Shown piece by piece: positions 1-9,496 of a stretch of 64,000 bases of DNA; the first letter of the stretch is position 1, and each line of letters starts with the position of its first letter. The DNA is taken from the NCBI GenBank assembly GCA_002753335.1, contig PEAD01000007.1:1-64000 (forward strand). Direction: 5' to 3'. The notes under the pieces were generated by a model that was given only the letters and a program-made list of their open reading frames with translations, made no database searches and was not told the DNA's origin. Both the position numbers and the translations under genes were made by a program. The DNA comes from Nitrospirae bacterium MYbin3. Lineage in GTDB: Bacteria; Nitrospirota; Thermodesulfovibrionia; Thermodesulfovibrionales; Dissulfurispiraceae.

Positions 1-330
1 ATAGTTGCTGTAGAGCCGGCAAGCTCGCCGGTGCTTTCTGGCGGACAACCCGGCAAGCATAAGCTGGCCGGACTTGGCGCAGGTTTTGTTCCGGACATAC
101 TCAACACTAAAATATACGATGAGATTATAAAGGTTGCTGATGAAGATGCAGCCGAAACAGCGAGGCAGCTCGCAACTAAAGAAGGGCTTTTGGTCGGGAT
201 TTCCTCAGGAGCGGCAATGTGGGGGGCTTTAAAAACTGCCGAAAAGTTGGGCGCGGGTAAAAAACTTGTTGTGGTTCTTCCTGACAGGGGTGAGCGCTAT
301 CTGAGCACAGGTCTTTTTGCAAGAACCTGA
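1..330 (+). CDS. cysK: Cysteine synthase A, C-terminal part (cut by window edge)
   Basis: This is the C-terminal 109 residues of a PLP-dependent O-acetylserine sulfhydrylase, which makes cysteine from O-acetylserine and sulfide in the cytoplasm. The frame is open from base 1. It reads [15 protein letters not shown], then a GAGFVPDIL segment and [13 protein letters not shown], all typical of the CysK C-terminal half. The catalytic PLP lysine lies upstream of the window. An ATG at 31 is internal and not the start. The ending [11 protein letters not shown] is the usual end of the family. Confidence 0.95.
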   Translation: MVAVEPASSPVLSGGQPGKHKLAGLGAGFVPDILNTKIYDEIIKVADEDAAETARQLATKEGLLVGISSGAAMWGALKTAEKLGAGKKLVVVLPDRGERYLSTGLFART

Positions 331-380
331 AAGCAAACAGATAAAACTGTTAAACTAAAAACAGTTGTTCATGTGGGGTT

Positions 381-1745
381 ATGCGTTCCCGGGAAAGAAA
401 AATCAATATAAAACTGCATGCTTTTCTGCTGCTTGCGGCTGCGCTGTGGTTGCAAATCTCGGTTTGCTGCCAAGCCTCAGCATCAGAAATAGACCCTCTT
501 ATTAAGGCCGCAGAAGCCGGAGACGCAAACGCACAGGCGACTCTAGGAGAAATGTACCATAAGGGAATAGGCATGCCACCGGTTTACGGGGATGCCTTGA
601 AGTGGTATATGAAAGCTGCTCAGAACGGAAATGTACTCTCTCACTATCTTTTGGGCGAGCTTTACGAGAAGGGATTGGGCGTTCCAAAAGATTATGCTGA
701 AGCAGAGAGATGGAACTCAAAAGGCGCTGAACTGCTCATCCCGCTTGCAGAGCTCTATATGCAGTCAAAACTAAAGACAGGAGAACCGGTTCCAAAACAG
801 GCTGCCGAAGCGATTAAAAAATATACAGACCTCTCTGACAATGGCAGCGAAACAGCACAGATTATACTCGGAGATTTTTATCTGGCAGCCAAAGAACCTG
901 CCGAGGCCGAAAAATACTACAGAAAAGCCATAGGGAAAAATAGCGCTTTAGCAGAGATAAAGCTCGGAAAGCTTTTATATTTCGGGGAGAGCGGGGCGAT
1001 AAAATATCTGAACGGAGCGCTCGATTGGTTCAGTGAGATTGCTGAACAAGGCAACGCGATGGGGCAGATCCTGCTCGGTGACATTTATATTAAAGGACTT
1101 GGCCCTGCCAAGGCGATAGAATTGTATGCAAAAGCAGCAGAGCAGGGCAACACTATTGCGCAGCTTAGGCTCGGGTATCTTTATGCGGACGGGAACAGCG
1201 TAAAAAAAGATTATGCGGAAGCTATGAAATGGTTTCAGAAAGCTGCCTCACAGGGCAATGCTCAGGCGGTTGTCCGCATTGGCGATATGCACAGAAACGG
1301 AGAAGGTGTTAAGAAAGATATTGATGAGGCTATGAAGTGGTATATGGCAGCAGCAGAAAAGGGCGACATGAAAACCCAATTTTATCTTGGCACGTTATAT
1401 ATGCAGGGTTTAGTCGTTAAAAAAAATGTGGCCGAAGCTATGAAGTGGTTCAAGATGAGTGCAGACAAGGGTGATGTAAAAAGCATAGTGCATATAGGCA
1501 ACCTCTATCGTGATGGCGACGGGGTTAAGCACGACATGGCAGAGGCTCTGAAATGGTACAGGATAGCGGCAGACAAGGGTGATGTTGAAACCCAATACCA
1601 TCTTGGCCATATCTATCTTTACGGCACCGGTGTTGCCCGGAACTACACTGAGGCCGAAAAATGGTTTAAAAAAGCTGCTGCAAACGGAAGCGATGCCGCC
1701 AGAAAAAGGCTTTATGAAATGGATCAGCAAGGGCTGCTGCAATGA
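381..1745 (+). CDS. Secreted Sel1-repeat (SLR) protein
   Basis: This 454-residue protein has an N-terminal signal peptide (basic residues 1-10, hydrophobic core about 12-28, AxA-like end near residue 34). The rest is a string of about eight to nine Sel1-like repeats of about 36 residues, with the LGxxYxxGxGVxxDxxEAxKWYxxAAxxGx pattern. They are degenerate in the middle (residues about 120-230) and regular from about 250 to 445. Sel1 repeats form alpha-solenoids that bind partner proteins, so a periplasmic scaffold role is likely; the partner is unknown. Its stop overlaps the tmk start by 4 bases, so it heads the tmk-holB operon. Confidence 0.85.
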   Translation: MRSRERKINIKLHAFLLLAAALWLQISVCCQASASEIDPLIKAAEAGDANAQATLGEMYHKGIGMPPVYGDALKWYMKAAQNGNVLSHYLLGELYEKGLGVPKDYAEAERWNSKGAELLIPLAELYMQSKLKTGEPVPKQAAEAIKKYTDLSDNGSETAQIILGDFYLAAKEPAEAEKYYRKAIGKNSALAEIKLGKLLYFGESGAIKYLNGALDWFSEIAEQGNAMGQILLGDIYIKGLGPAKAIELYAKAAEQGNTIAQLRLGYLYADGNSVKKDYAEAMKWFQKAASQGNAQAVVRIGDMHRNGEGVKKDIDEAMKWYMAAAEKGDMKTQFYLGTLYMQGLVVKKNVAEAMKWFKMSADKGDVKSIVHIGNLYRDGDGVKHDMAEALKWYRIAADKGDVETQYHLGHIYLYGTGVARNYTEAEKWFKKAAANGSDAARKRLYEMDQQGLLQ

Positions 1746-2365
1746 ACGGAATATTCATATCTTTCGAGGGCATAGATGGCTGCGGAAAAACCACACAGAG
1801 CAGAATGCTGCAGGAGTTTTTTGCCTCCAAAGGGCGTAACGCTATACTTACACTCGAACCGGGCGGGACATTGATAGGAACAAAAATAAGAGAGCTGCTG
1901 CTTAAGCCGGAGCATAAAGAGATGTCGCCTGTAGCCGAACTTCTGCTTTATAATGCGGCCCGGGCACAGCATATTGACGAAAAGATAGTTCCGGAGCTTA
2001 AAAAAGGAACGGTTGTGATTACCGACCGCTTCACCGACTCGACAATCGCTTATCAGGGTTACGGCAGGGGCATAGATCTCTCTCTGATAAATTCTATAAA
2101 CAACATCGCCACAAACGGGATAAAACCTGACCTGACTATTTTGCTGGACCTCGACCCCGAATCCGGGCTCGGAAGGAATAAAGGCATAAACAAGGTGGAC
2201 AGGTTTGAGCTTGAGGCGCTGACTTTTCACAAGAAGGTGCGGGAAGGCTTTCTGAAAATAGCGGAGATTGAGCCCGAAAGATTTGAGCTTGTCGATGCTT
2301 CGATGCCTCTAGGCGCAGTAACCAAAAAAATTCTTGATACTGTTGCAAGGCGCTATGGCATTTAG
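1742..2365 (+). CDS. tmk: Thymidylate kinase
   Basis: This enzyme phosphorylates dTMP to dTDP for DNA synthesis. The 207 residues show the P-loop EGIDGCGKTT near the N-terminus, the DRF motif in VITDRFTDSTIAYQGYGRG, and the DLDPESGLGR segment before the lid. Length is normal for the family. It overlaps the upstream Sel1 gene by 4 bases and holB downstream by 11 bases, so the three genes are probably translated from one message. The tmk-holB pairing is widely conserved. Confidence 0.96.
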   Translation: MNGIFISFEGIDGCGKTTQSRMLQEFFASKGRNAILTLEPGGTLIGTKIRELLLKPEHKEMSPVAELLLYNAARAQHIDEKIVPELKKGTVVITDRFTDSTIAYQGYGRGIDLSLINSINNIATNGIKPDLTILLDLDPESGLGRNKGINKVDRFELEALTFHKKVREGFLKIAEIEPERFELVDASMPLGAVTKKILDTVARRYGI

Positions 2366-3326
2366 AGATGTCATAGGACAGAAGCAGGCCTTACGCATTC
2401 TGCAGGGCACAATAAGAAAAGGCCGCACCCCATCTTCTTTTATGTTTTCGGGAGACCGCGGCATAGGCAAACACCTTGCTGCGGTTAATTATGCCAAAAC
2501 CGTAAACTGTCTGCAGCCCGAAGATTTTGACTGCTGCGACAAATGCATATCCTGCAAAAAGATAGCAGCGGGGGGACACCCCGATGTAGCGAGTATAAGT
2601 CCCGAAAACGATGTAATAAAGATAGAAGCGATCCGCTCTGCCGAAGAGTTTATACACCTGAAAACTTTTGAAGGAAATAAAAAAGTTCTGCTTGTTGACG
2701 ATGCTGATGCAATGAACATATCAGCGGCCAACGCATTTTTAAAAACGCTTGAAGAGCCGCCTTCAGACAGTCTTATAATTCTCATAACATCAGAGGCGGG
2801 CAGTCTGCCCGACACCATAAGATCACGCTGCTCTAACGTAGTGTTCAGGCCCCTCCCGACTGCCGAATGCAAAAGGCTTGCGGAGGCCAAGATGGGCGCT
2901 TCAACAGAACTGGTGCTGAATCTTGCGGGAGGGAGGCCCGGACTGTGCATCGCATATGATTTTGCACAGGACAAGAAGCTGTTTATCTCAAGCCTGCAGG
3001 ATATTTTTTCGGGCGCTTCGTCAAAGGACATATGGAAGGACAAGGCCGAAATCAGGCAATGGCTTGATATGGCAGCGGTCTTTATCCGGGATATTGTAAT
3101 ATCAAAACTGACAGGCAGTGAAAAAAATCTGCTCTTCGGAAATGTTGGCGAGCTAAGAACCTCAAACAATAAGCCTTTTGCTGAATCGGCAAAAAAAGCC
3201 AGCCTTGAGCGGCTGCTCGAAACACACCAGCTTTTGGAAAAATTTAAAGGTCTGCTTGATTTTAATCCCAACAAATCCATATCATGGAACTACGTGTCAA
3301 GCCTTATGAAAGGCTGTCTCGACTGA
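2355..3326 (+). CDS. holB: DNA polymerase III delta-prime subunit
   Basis: This is a clamp-loader AAA+ subunit. I take the ATG at 2355 (MAFRDVIGQKQALRIL) because the family begins with this F..(V/I)IGQ motif; an in-frame upstream start at 2334 would add seven unrelated residues. It has a P-loop-like GDRGIGK, a zinc-binding four-cysteine cluster (CLQ...CCDKCISC) and the SRC motif in IRSRCSNVVFRPL, all seen in delta-prime or tau-like loaders. At about 323 residues it has typical length. It overlaps tmk by 11 bases. Confidence 0.92.
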   Translation: MAFRDVIGQKQALRILQGTIRKGRTPSSFMFSGDRGIGKHLAAVNYAKTVNCLQPEDFDCCDKCISCKKIAAGGHPDVASISPENDVIKIEAIRSAEEFIHLKTFEGNKKVLLVDDADAMNISAANAFLKTLEEPPSDSLIILITSEAGSLPDTIRSRCSNVVFRPLPTAECKRLAEAKMGASTELVLNLAGGRPGLCIAYDFAQDKKLFISSLQDIFSGASSKDIWKDKAEIRQWLDMAAVFIRDIVISKLTGSEKNLLFGNVGELRTSNNKPFAESAKKASLERLLETHQLLEKFKGLLDFNPNKSISWNYVSSLMKGCLD

Positions 3327-3363
3327 TTTGTCAAACTCAGAAATCCCCGGGGGTGTCGTATAA

Positions 3364-4323
3364 ATGCCGGAAATTGTAGGAATTAAATTTAAGCAGTGCG
3401 GTAAAGCCTATGATTTTGAGGCTAACAATCTTGAGCTGAAGGTCGGCGATAATGTGGTTGTTGAATCCGATTTTGGCATAAGTATAGGCAGGGTGGTAAC
3501 AGAAAAAAAATCTCTTGAACAGTCGGACCGCCAGTTTAAAAAGGTGATCCGCCATATGAACGAGAACGACAAAAAGACAAAAGAGGAAAACGTAAAAATC
3601 GAAAAAGATGCCCGTGACTACTGCAGGGAGCGCATTATGGTGCGTGGCCTTCCGATGAAGCTGGTCGGCGCAGAATCTACTCTCGACAGAAAGCGAATCG
3701 TCTTTTATTTTACGGCAGACGGAAGGATAGATTTCAGAGAGCTGGTAAAGGATCTCGCTGCAAAGTTCAAGACGAGGATAGAGATGCGCCAGATTGGGGT
3801 GAGGGATGAGGCCCGCTTTATAGGCGGTATAGGCATATGCGGCAGGACGCTGTGCTGCAGCACTTTTCTTTCCTCGTTTGAACCTGTTTCGATAAAGATG
3901 GCCAAGAAACAGGAACTGACATTGAATGTTGGGAAACTCTCGGGCCAGTGCGGCAGGCTGATGTGCTGTCTGCGCTACGAGTACGAAGGCAGGCTTGAAG
4001 GTATCACGTTGGATGAAGAGATTCCTGCAGAAATCGGCGAGAAAGACAAAAGCGAGCCTGAAGTTATGATATCTCAGGTGCTTTCCAGGATAGACGAAAA
4101 TGGCCATGAAAATCGGCCGGCACCAGACCGCAAAGCCCATACACCTAACAGCATGCCAAACAAAGATAACCGGCAGAGGGGGCGCAGAGATTTCAGGGAA
4201 CAGCAAAAACCGGATACGAAAACACCACAACCAGAGAACCAACCCAAAACTGAAGGTGATCAGCAGAAGCCCGAAAAACCGCATGACCGCCGGCCAAGGA
4301 GACGAAGACGGCCTAAAAAATGA
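3364..4323 (+). CDS. PSP1-domain protein (RicT/YaaT-like)
   Basis: This 319-residue protein has the PSP1 domain in residues 1-220: an N-terminal beta domain (MPEIVGIKFKQCGKAYDFEA), GDNVVVESDFGISIGRV, and the cysteine-rich core GRTLCCSTFL...SGQCGRLMCCLRYE. In Bacillus the homologue RicT/YaaT works in an Fe-S-containing complex affecting RNase Y-dependent RNA maturation. The C-terminal 85 residues are low-complexity, rich in Lys, Arg, Gln and Pro, and look like an RNA-binding tail. The stop overlaps the metG start by 4 bases. A holB-PSP1-metG order is common in bacteria. Confidence 0.88.
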   Translation: MPEIVGIKFKQCGKAYDFEANNLELKVGDNVVVESDFGISIGRVVTEKKSLEQSDRQFKKVIRHMNENDKKTKEENVKIEKDARDYCRERIMVRGLPMKLVGAESTLDRKRIVFYFTADGRIDFRELVKDLAAKFKTRIEMRQIGVRDEARFIGGIGICGRTLCCSTFLSSFEPVSIKMAKKQELTLNVGKLSGQCGRLMCCLRYEYEGRLEGITLDEEIPAEIGEKDKSEPEVMISQVLSRIDENGHENRPAPDRKAHTPNSMPNKDNRQRGRRDFREQQKPDTKTPQPENQPKTEGDQQKPEKPHDRRPRRRRRPKK

Positions 4324-6266
4324 ACTCTTTATCCGAAAAATTCTATGTAACCACGCCGATCTATTATGTGAATGATATTCCTCACATCGGCCATGCCTAC
4401 ACCACAATAGCGGCCGACATACTTGCGCGCTACAACCGTATGAAGGGAAGCGATGTTTTTTTTCTGACCGGCACCGACGAACATGGACAAAAGGTTGAGA
4501 AGGCCGCAAAAGACCGCGGCATGACGCCTAAAGAGCATTCGGATTTGATGGTCAAAAACTTCAATGAGCTTTGGGGAAAACTTAATATAATTAATGATGC
4601 GTTTATCAGAACAACCGACAGTGAGCACAAAAAAATAGTTCAGGAAATAATGTCCGGGCTCTGGAAAGCCGGAGAGATAGAGAAGCGCTCATACAGCGGC
4701 ATGTACTGTACCCCATGCGAAAGGTTCTGGACAGAAAAAGATCTTAAAGAAGGCAACTGCCCAGACTGCGGGAGGCCGGTTGAGAAGATCGAAGAGAACA
4801 ACTATTTTTTTCTCATGTCTAAATATCATGACAGACTTATAAAGCATATCGAGCAGAATCCTGATTTTATTCTGCCCGAAACCAGACGCAACGAAGTGCT
4901 CGGCTTTTTAAAAAACAACCAGCTCGGAGACCTTTGCATATCAAGGCCTGTAAGCAGGCTGGCATGGGGCATACCGCTGCCTTTTGATGAGGGCTACACA
5001 ACCTATGTCTGGTTTGATGCGCTCGTAAATTATTATTCGGCAACAAAGTATCTTGCACCAGAAAAAACCAAAACCGATTTCTGGCCTGCACAGCACCACA
5101 TAATAGGCAAGGATATCCTCACAACACATTCGGTCTATTGGTCAACAATGCTGATGGCCCTCGGCATGCCGCTGCCAGAAAATATATTTGCACATGGCTG
5201 GTGGACGGTCAGCGGCAAGAAGATGTCCAAGTCCCTTGGCAATGTAACTGCGCCGGGTGAGCTGGTGGACCGCTTCGGGTCCGACGCCTTCAGATTTTTC
5301 CTGTTCAGGGAAATCCCTTTTGGCCTTGACGGCGACTTTTCTGAAGAGGCTCTGATAAAAAGAATCAATACAGATCTTGCCAATGATTTCGGCAATCTTG
5401 CCAGCAGGGTTTTAACTATGGCAGAAAAATATTTTGCAGGAGCGATTCCTGAGCCTGCCGATGAAGAAAGCGAAATGAAACTCCTGTCCGAAGAAGTTTC
5501 TTCCGGATTTGACCGGTCGCTCAAGCGGCTCGATTTTCATCGAGCGCTTGATGAGGTTTGGCGGCTTGTTTCTTACACGAACAAATATGTGGATTCTTCG
5601 GCGCCCTGGAATCTCGCAAAAGATCCGGCGCTTGAGGGCAGGCTGCGCACCGTAATATATTCGGCTGCAGAGGCTGTCCGCATAATCACGCTTTGTCTGC
5701 ATCCCTTTATTCCCAATTCAACAGGCAGATTATGGAAGCAGTTTGGATTCGGGCAGGATATCCAGTCTTTCAACATTCAGACGGCCTGCTTGTGGGGACT
5801 GCTGCAACCGGGGATAAAGGTGCAAAAAGGGGATGCTCTATTCCCCCGCATCGAAACCGAAAATACAGCCGCTAAACAAGAAAAGCAGAAAAACAAAGAA
5901 GCAAAAAAGGAGAAGCAGCCAATGACAGAACAAAATATAACCGACCTGATCGGCATAGAGGATTTTGCAAAGGTGCAGCTCAAGGTTGGACTTGTGCTCA
6001 GCGCAGAAAAGGTGGAGAAATCCGAAAAGCTTATAAGACTTAAGGTTGACACCGGAGAAGAGAGGCAGATAGTTGCCGGAATAGGAAAATCCTACAACCC
6101 GGAGTATCTGGTCGGCAAAAAAATTATCGTGGTAGCAAATCTAAAACCTGCCAAGCTTATGGGTAATGAATCTCATGGGATGCTTCTTGCCGCAACTGGC
6201 GATGATGGCGTTTGCTCGGTTTTGGTTCTTGACAGAGATGTGAAGCAAGGCTCGCGGGTGAAGTAG
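4320..6266 (+). CDS. metG: Methionyl-tRNA synthetase with C-terminal tRNA-binding domain
   Basis: This enzyme charges tRNA-Met. The 648 residues include the HIGH signature (HIGHAYTT near residue 20), a CxxC/CxxC zinc knuckle (CTPC...CPDC), the KMSKS loop (KKMSKSLGN) and an anticodon-binding helical domain. A Lys/Glu-rich linker with EKQKNKEAKKEKQ leads to a C-terminal OB-fold (about residues 545-648, EDFAKVQLKVGLVLSAEKV) that dimerises and binds tRNA. It starts at the ATG overlapping the PSP1 gene stop. Intact. Confidence 0.97.
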   Translation: MNSLSEKFYVTTPIYYVNDIPHIGHAYTTIAADILARYNRMKGSDVFFLTGTDEHGQKVEKAAKDRGMTPKEHSDLMVKNFNELWGKLNIINDAFIRTTDSEHKKIVQEIMSGLWKAGEIEKRSYSGMYCTPCERFWTEKDLKEGNCPDCGRPVEKIEENNYFFLMSKYHDRLIKHIEQNPDFILPETRRNEVLGFLKNNQLGDLCISRPVSRLAWGIPLPFDEGYTTYVWFDALVNYYSATKYLAPEKTKTDFWPAQHHIIGKDILTTHSVYWSTMLMALGMPLPENIFAHGWWTVSGKKMSKSLGNVTAPGELVDRFGSDAFRFFLFREIPFGLDGDFSEEALIKRINTDLANDFGNLASRVLTMAEKYFAGAIPEPADEESEMKLLSEEVSSGFDRSLKRLDFHRALDEVWRLVSYTNKYVDSSAPWNLAKDPALEGRLRTVIYSAAEAVRIITLCLHPFIPNSTGRLWKQFGFGQDIQSFNIQTACLWGLLQPGIKVQKGDALFPRIETENTAAKQEKQKNKEAKKEKQPMTEQNITDLIGIEDFAKVQLKVGLVLSAEKVEKSEKLIRLKVDTGEERQIVAGIGKSYNPEYLVGKKIIVVANLKPAKLMGNESHGMLLAATGDDGVCSVLVLDRDVKQGSRVK

Positions 6267-6271
6267 CAGTT

Positions 6272-6955
6272 ATGCCGGGCCGCAAGGTTAAAGACTGGCC
6301 TGAGAGCGAAAGACCCCGCGAAAGGCTGCTTAACAACGGCCCCGAAGCATTGTCAGATGCACAGCTTCTCGCAATAATCCTAAGAACCGGCAGCGGCAAA
6401 ACAAATGTTATGGAGCTTTCGCTCTCGCTGCTCGAAGAATTCAGATCCCTTAAAAATATCGACGATGCCTCCGCTGCAGAGCTATCAAAGATCAACGGCT
6501 TGGGAACCGCCAAAATAGCGCAGCTTAAAGCGGCGTTTGAGATCGGCAAAAGGATGATGGCAGACCCCAAGGACAACAGGCCTGTGTTAAGTTCAAGCAG
6601 CGCGGTGTATTCATTTCTGAGTCCGGCCTTAAGGCATATAAAGAAAGAAAAATTCTTATGCCTGATGCTCGATGCGAAAAACAGACTGCTGAGGGAGCAC
6701 CTTGTATCCGAAGGCACACTAACAAATTCGGTGATTCATCCGAGAGAAGCTTTTAAAGAGGCTATCAAAGAGTCGGCTGCCTCTGTGATATTCGTCCATA
6801 ACCATCCGAGCGGCGATCCCACGCCGAGCAAAGAGGACATCTCAATAACCGAACGGCTGAAAAGCACCGGAAACATTGTAGGCATAACAGTGCTGGATCA
6901 TCTGATTATAGGTGACGGGAGATATGTAAGCCTAAACGAACAGGGTTTGATGTAA
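6272..6955 (+). CDS. radC: RadC/JAB-domain protein
   Basis: This 227-residue protein has an N-terminal helix-hairpin-helix-like region (residues about 10-95) and a C-terminal JAB/MPN+ metalloprotease-fold domain. The metal-binding signature HNHPSGDPTPSKED and an upstream glutamate in LVSEGTL are present. RadC family members are widely annotated as DNA repair proteins, but the biochemical role is not settled. The gene lies 5 bases after metG. Confidence 0.93.
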   Translation: MPGRKVKDWPESERPRERLLNNGPEALSDAQLLAIILRTGSGKTNVMELSLSLLEEFRSLKNIDDASAAELSKINGLGTAKIAQLKAAFEIGKRMMADPKDNRPVLSSSSAVYSFLSPALRHIKKEKFLCLMLDAKNRLLREHLVSEGTLTNSVIHPREAFKEAIKESAASVIFVHNHPSGDPTPSKEDISITERLKSTGNIVGITVLDHLIIGDGRYVSLNEQGLM

Positions 6956-6968
6956 CTTTCCATAGCAT

Positions 6969-6996
6969 GCTGTAAAGGAGTGTCGCACCCCTTTAG
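6969..6996 (+). terminator. Possible weak hairpin after radC
   Basis: AAAGGAGTG and CACCCCTTT flank a three-base loop shortly after the radC stop, giving nine positions with one A-C mismatch. There is no clear T-run after it, so termination is uncertain. Confidence 0.25.
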
Positions 6997-7052
6997 TGAA
7001 TGCTCAAAACAGTATCTTGTTGATTATAAAACAATATTGTCTTTATACGACT

Positions 7053-7069
7053 TTAGCACACTTATTGCA
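7053..7069 (+). promoter_or_regulatory. Sigma-54-like element, imperfect, before the sensor kinase
   Basis: TAGCACA-CTTA-TTGCA has the -12 TTGC and correct 10-base spacing of a sigma-54 promoter, but the -24 GG is AG. If used, transcription would begin near 7080. That would put the 12-bp hairpin at 7104 in the leader and favour the ATG at 7151. Weak evidence alone. Confidence 0.25.
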
Positions 7070-7103
7070 TAACTAATGCTACTCCCCAATTACCCCTCAG
7101 AGT

Positions 7104-7130
7104 CCCAATCCCTTTCAAAAAGGGATTGGG
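7104..7130 (+). repeat. Perfect 12-bp inverted repeat in the kinase leader
   Basis: CCCAATCCCTTT, a three-base loop CAA, then AAAGGGATTGGG. It lies between two candidate starts of the kinase (7076 and 7151). There is no T-run after it, so it is not a standard terminator. It could be a protein operator or an RNA hairpin controlling translation. Confidence 0.6.
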
Positions 7131-7150
7131 TAAACTCAAACGATGTTGAA

Positions 7151-9496
7151 ATGACAGTTAAGGATAGAAAAAGAAATCAGATCCCAATTAGCCTGAACGC
7201 CCTATTTGCTATGCTGGCGTGGTTTATTTTTGTCTCGTTTTCTGGAGCTCAAGCTAATCAGCAGGCTAATAATCTAACAACTCTGACAGCGGTTGTTCAT
7301 CATGATTATCAGCCTACAGCCTTTCAGGACCCTAAAACAAAAAAAGCAAAAGGCTTTGCAATTGACCTTATGGACGAAATAGCCAAGAGGGCCGGATTTC
7401 AGGTCAGCTACCGCTTTGAAAATGACTGGACCGAAATTGTTGAGGCGGTCAGAACCGGCAAAGCTGACTTAGCTCCTGCCATCGGGATAACAGCAGAAAG
7501 AGAAAAAACATCGTTATTTACTTTGCCTTTTGACACCATCCCGATATCAATGCATGTAAGGTCTAACAGCAGTTTGTCCGGAATTAAAAATGGCATAACC
7601 ATTGGAGCAATAAAAGGCAGCGCAGCTCATAATTTGCTGAAGTTAAAACACAAAGAGGTGGATATCAGAACTTATGTAAGCTATTCGTCCGGATTATTGG
7701 ATTTGTTGTCCGGACATATAGATGCTTTTTGCTGTCCGGAACCTACATTGATGCAATTGGCTAAAGATGCCGGTTTTGAGGACAAAATCAAAGTTGTCGG
7801 CTCGCCTCTTGCCGAAATAAAGCGCGCTATAGCTCTGCACAAAGACAACAGGGAGCTGCTTGCAAAGCTCAATGCAGCAACAAAAGAGTTCGTTGGCTCT
7901 CCCGAATACAATCGGCTTTATGACAAATGGCATGCCTCCCCCAAGCCATTGATAGCAGTCTCGGGGAAAACAGTATTGATCACTTTAATAATATTCCTGG
8001 TTATCGGCGCTATGGCCTTATGGCGATATATTTCGTTAGCCCATTTGAATCAAAGGCTTCAGTCCGAGATAGAAGAGCGCAAGCGAACAGAAGAGGAACT
8101 GCTCAAGAGAGAGCAACAACTGCAGGCCTTAAACGCAAATCTTGCTGATGGAATGGTATACCAGATTAATAGCGGGTTGGATGGCCTGCAGCGTCAATTC
8201 ACATACCTGAGTGCTGCTTTGGAACGACTGCACGGATTGAAGATAGAGGATGTGAAACAAAACCCCATGCTTTTATACGATCAGGTGGTTGAGGAAGACA
8301 GGGCTGTAGTGTCCGAAAAAGAGGCTTATGCCTATGTAACCCGGACCAGGCTTGATATTGATGTAAGGGTTCGCATTCCCTCAGGAGAAGTCCGGTGGCG
8401 GCGCTTCATATCTGCTCCTCACACTGAACCGGATGGCAGTTTAGTGTGGGACGGGATTGAAATGGATATAACCGAACGTAAGCAGGCCGAAATTGAACGG
8501 GAACAGTTTTATCAATTATTCCAGACCTCTGCCGACCTGATGGTCATAGCAGATCCGAACGGAGCCTTTATCAGGGTTAACCCTGCCTGCACCGAAGCGC
8601 TTGGATACAACGCAGATGAGCTGGTTTCAAAACCGTTTATTGAATTTGTGCATTCGGAGGATAAACAGCCGACACTCGATGAAATGGCAAAACAGCTGCA
8701 GAGGGGTTTTTCGCTCAATTTTGAAAACCGCTACCAATGCAAAAATGGTTCTTTCAAACTGCTTTCGTGGCGCGCAACTTATATCAAAGAGCAAGGAATC
8801 ACCTATGCCACAGCTCGGGATATTACAGAACTCAGGCAGGCAGAGGAGCAGATTCAACGCTCTCTTAAAGAAAAAGAGGTTTTGCTTAAGGAGATACATC
8901 ATCGCGTAAAAAACAATATGCAGGTAATTTACAGCCTGCTGAGCCTGCAGGCAAAAGGCATAGATGATGAGGCTGTCCGTGCAAAATTCGAAGAGAGCCG
9001 GAGCAGGGTATTATCAATGTCGCTGGTTCATGATAAATTGTACAGGTCAGAAGATCTTGCCCATATAGATTTCAAAGATTATCTGCAAAGCCTTGTCAAA
9101 AGCATTGCGGACACCTACAAGCGGCATGATGTCACTTTTTTTATTGATATGGAACCCATCTTGCTTGATGTCAATGTTGGTGTTCCCTGCGGACTTATTG
9201 TAAATGAGCTGGTATCAAACAGCCTCAAATACGCATTCCCCCAAAACATAAACGGAAATGTCAAAGTAGGCATTAAAAAAAGCGGCAAAGAGAATTATAT
9301 TTTGTTTATTGAGGACAACGGCATCGGCTTTCCGGCGGACATTGATTTCCGCAATACTTTATCTCTCGGCATGCAGTTGGTAAATGGTTTGACCCGGCAA
9401 ATAGGTGGAAAGATAGAGCTTTCAAGGACAGAAGGCACAAGCTTTGCTATATGCTTTCCCTGCAAGCAGGAACCCGGAGATGCGCAGAATGGATAG
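7151..9496 (+). CDS. Sensor histidine kinase: periplasmic SBP_bac_3 + two PAS + HisKA_2
   Basis: This is a membrane sensor of about 781 residues. It has a signal/anchor segment (about 14-34), a periplasmic solute-binding type 3 domain (about 45-260, FQDPKTKKAKGFAIDLMDEIAKRAG), one transmembrane helix (about 272-291), a short coiled coil, two PAS domains (about 320-445 and 450-575), a HisKA_2 box (EIHHRVKNNMQVIYSLLSLQA) and an HATPase. The ligand of the binding domain, perhaps an amino acid, cannot be told from sequence. The start at 7151 gives a basic n-region before the hydrophobic stretch; 7076 is an alternative adding 25 residues. It overlaps the next gene by 8 bases, so the two form one signalling unit. 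Confidence 0.85.
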   Translation: MTVKDRKRNQIPISLNALFAMLAWFIFVSFSGAQANQQANNLTTLTAVVHHDYQPTAFQDPKTKKAKGFAIDLMDEIAKRAGFQVSYRFENDWTEIVEAVRTGKADLAPAIGITAEREKTSLFTLPFDTIPISMHVRSNSSLSGIKNGITIGAIKGSAAHNLLKLKHKEVDIRTYVSYSSGLLDLLSGHIDAFCCPEPTLMQLAKDAGFEDKIKVVGSPLAEIKRAIALHKDNRELLAKLNAATKEFVGSPEYNRLYDKWHASPKPLIAVSGKTVLITLIIFLVIGAMALWRYISLAHLNQRLQSEIEERKRTEEELLKREQQLQALNANLADGMVYQINSGLDGLQRQFTYLSAALERLHGLKIEDVKQNPMLLYDQVVEEDRAVVSEKEAYAYVTRTRLDIDVRVRIPSGEVRWRRFISAPHTEPDGSLVWDGIEMDITERKQAEIEREQFYQLFQTSADLMVIADPNGAFIRVNPACTEALGYNADELVSKPFIEFVHSEDKQPTLDEMAKQLQRGFSLNFENRYQCKNGSFKLLSWRATYIKEQGITYATARDITELRQAEEQIQRSLKEKEVLLKEIHHRVKNNMQVIYSLLSLQAKGIDDEAVRAKFEESRSRVLSMSLVHDKLYRSEDLAHIDFKDYLQSLVKSIADTYKRHDVTFFIDMEPILLDVNVGVPCGLIVNELVSNSLKYAFPQNINGNVKVGIKKSGKENYILFIEDNGIGFPADIDFRNTLSLGMQLVNGLTRQIGGKIELSRTEGTSFAICFPCKQEPGDAQNG

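Noticed and set aside
2489-3280. Long antisense open frame opposite holB (263 codons)
   Set aside because: It mirrors the holB codons and gives no recognisable protein, no ribosome site and no family signature.
3337-4509. Long antisense open frame (390 codons) opposite the PSP1 gene and metG start
   Set aside because: It spans two certain genes on the other strand and translates into Cys/His/Arg-rich nonsense.
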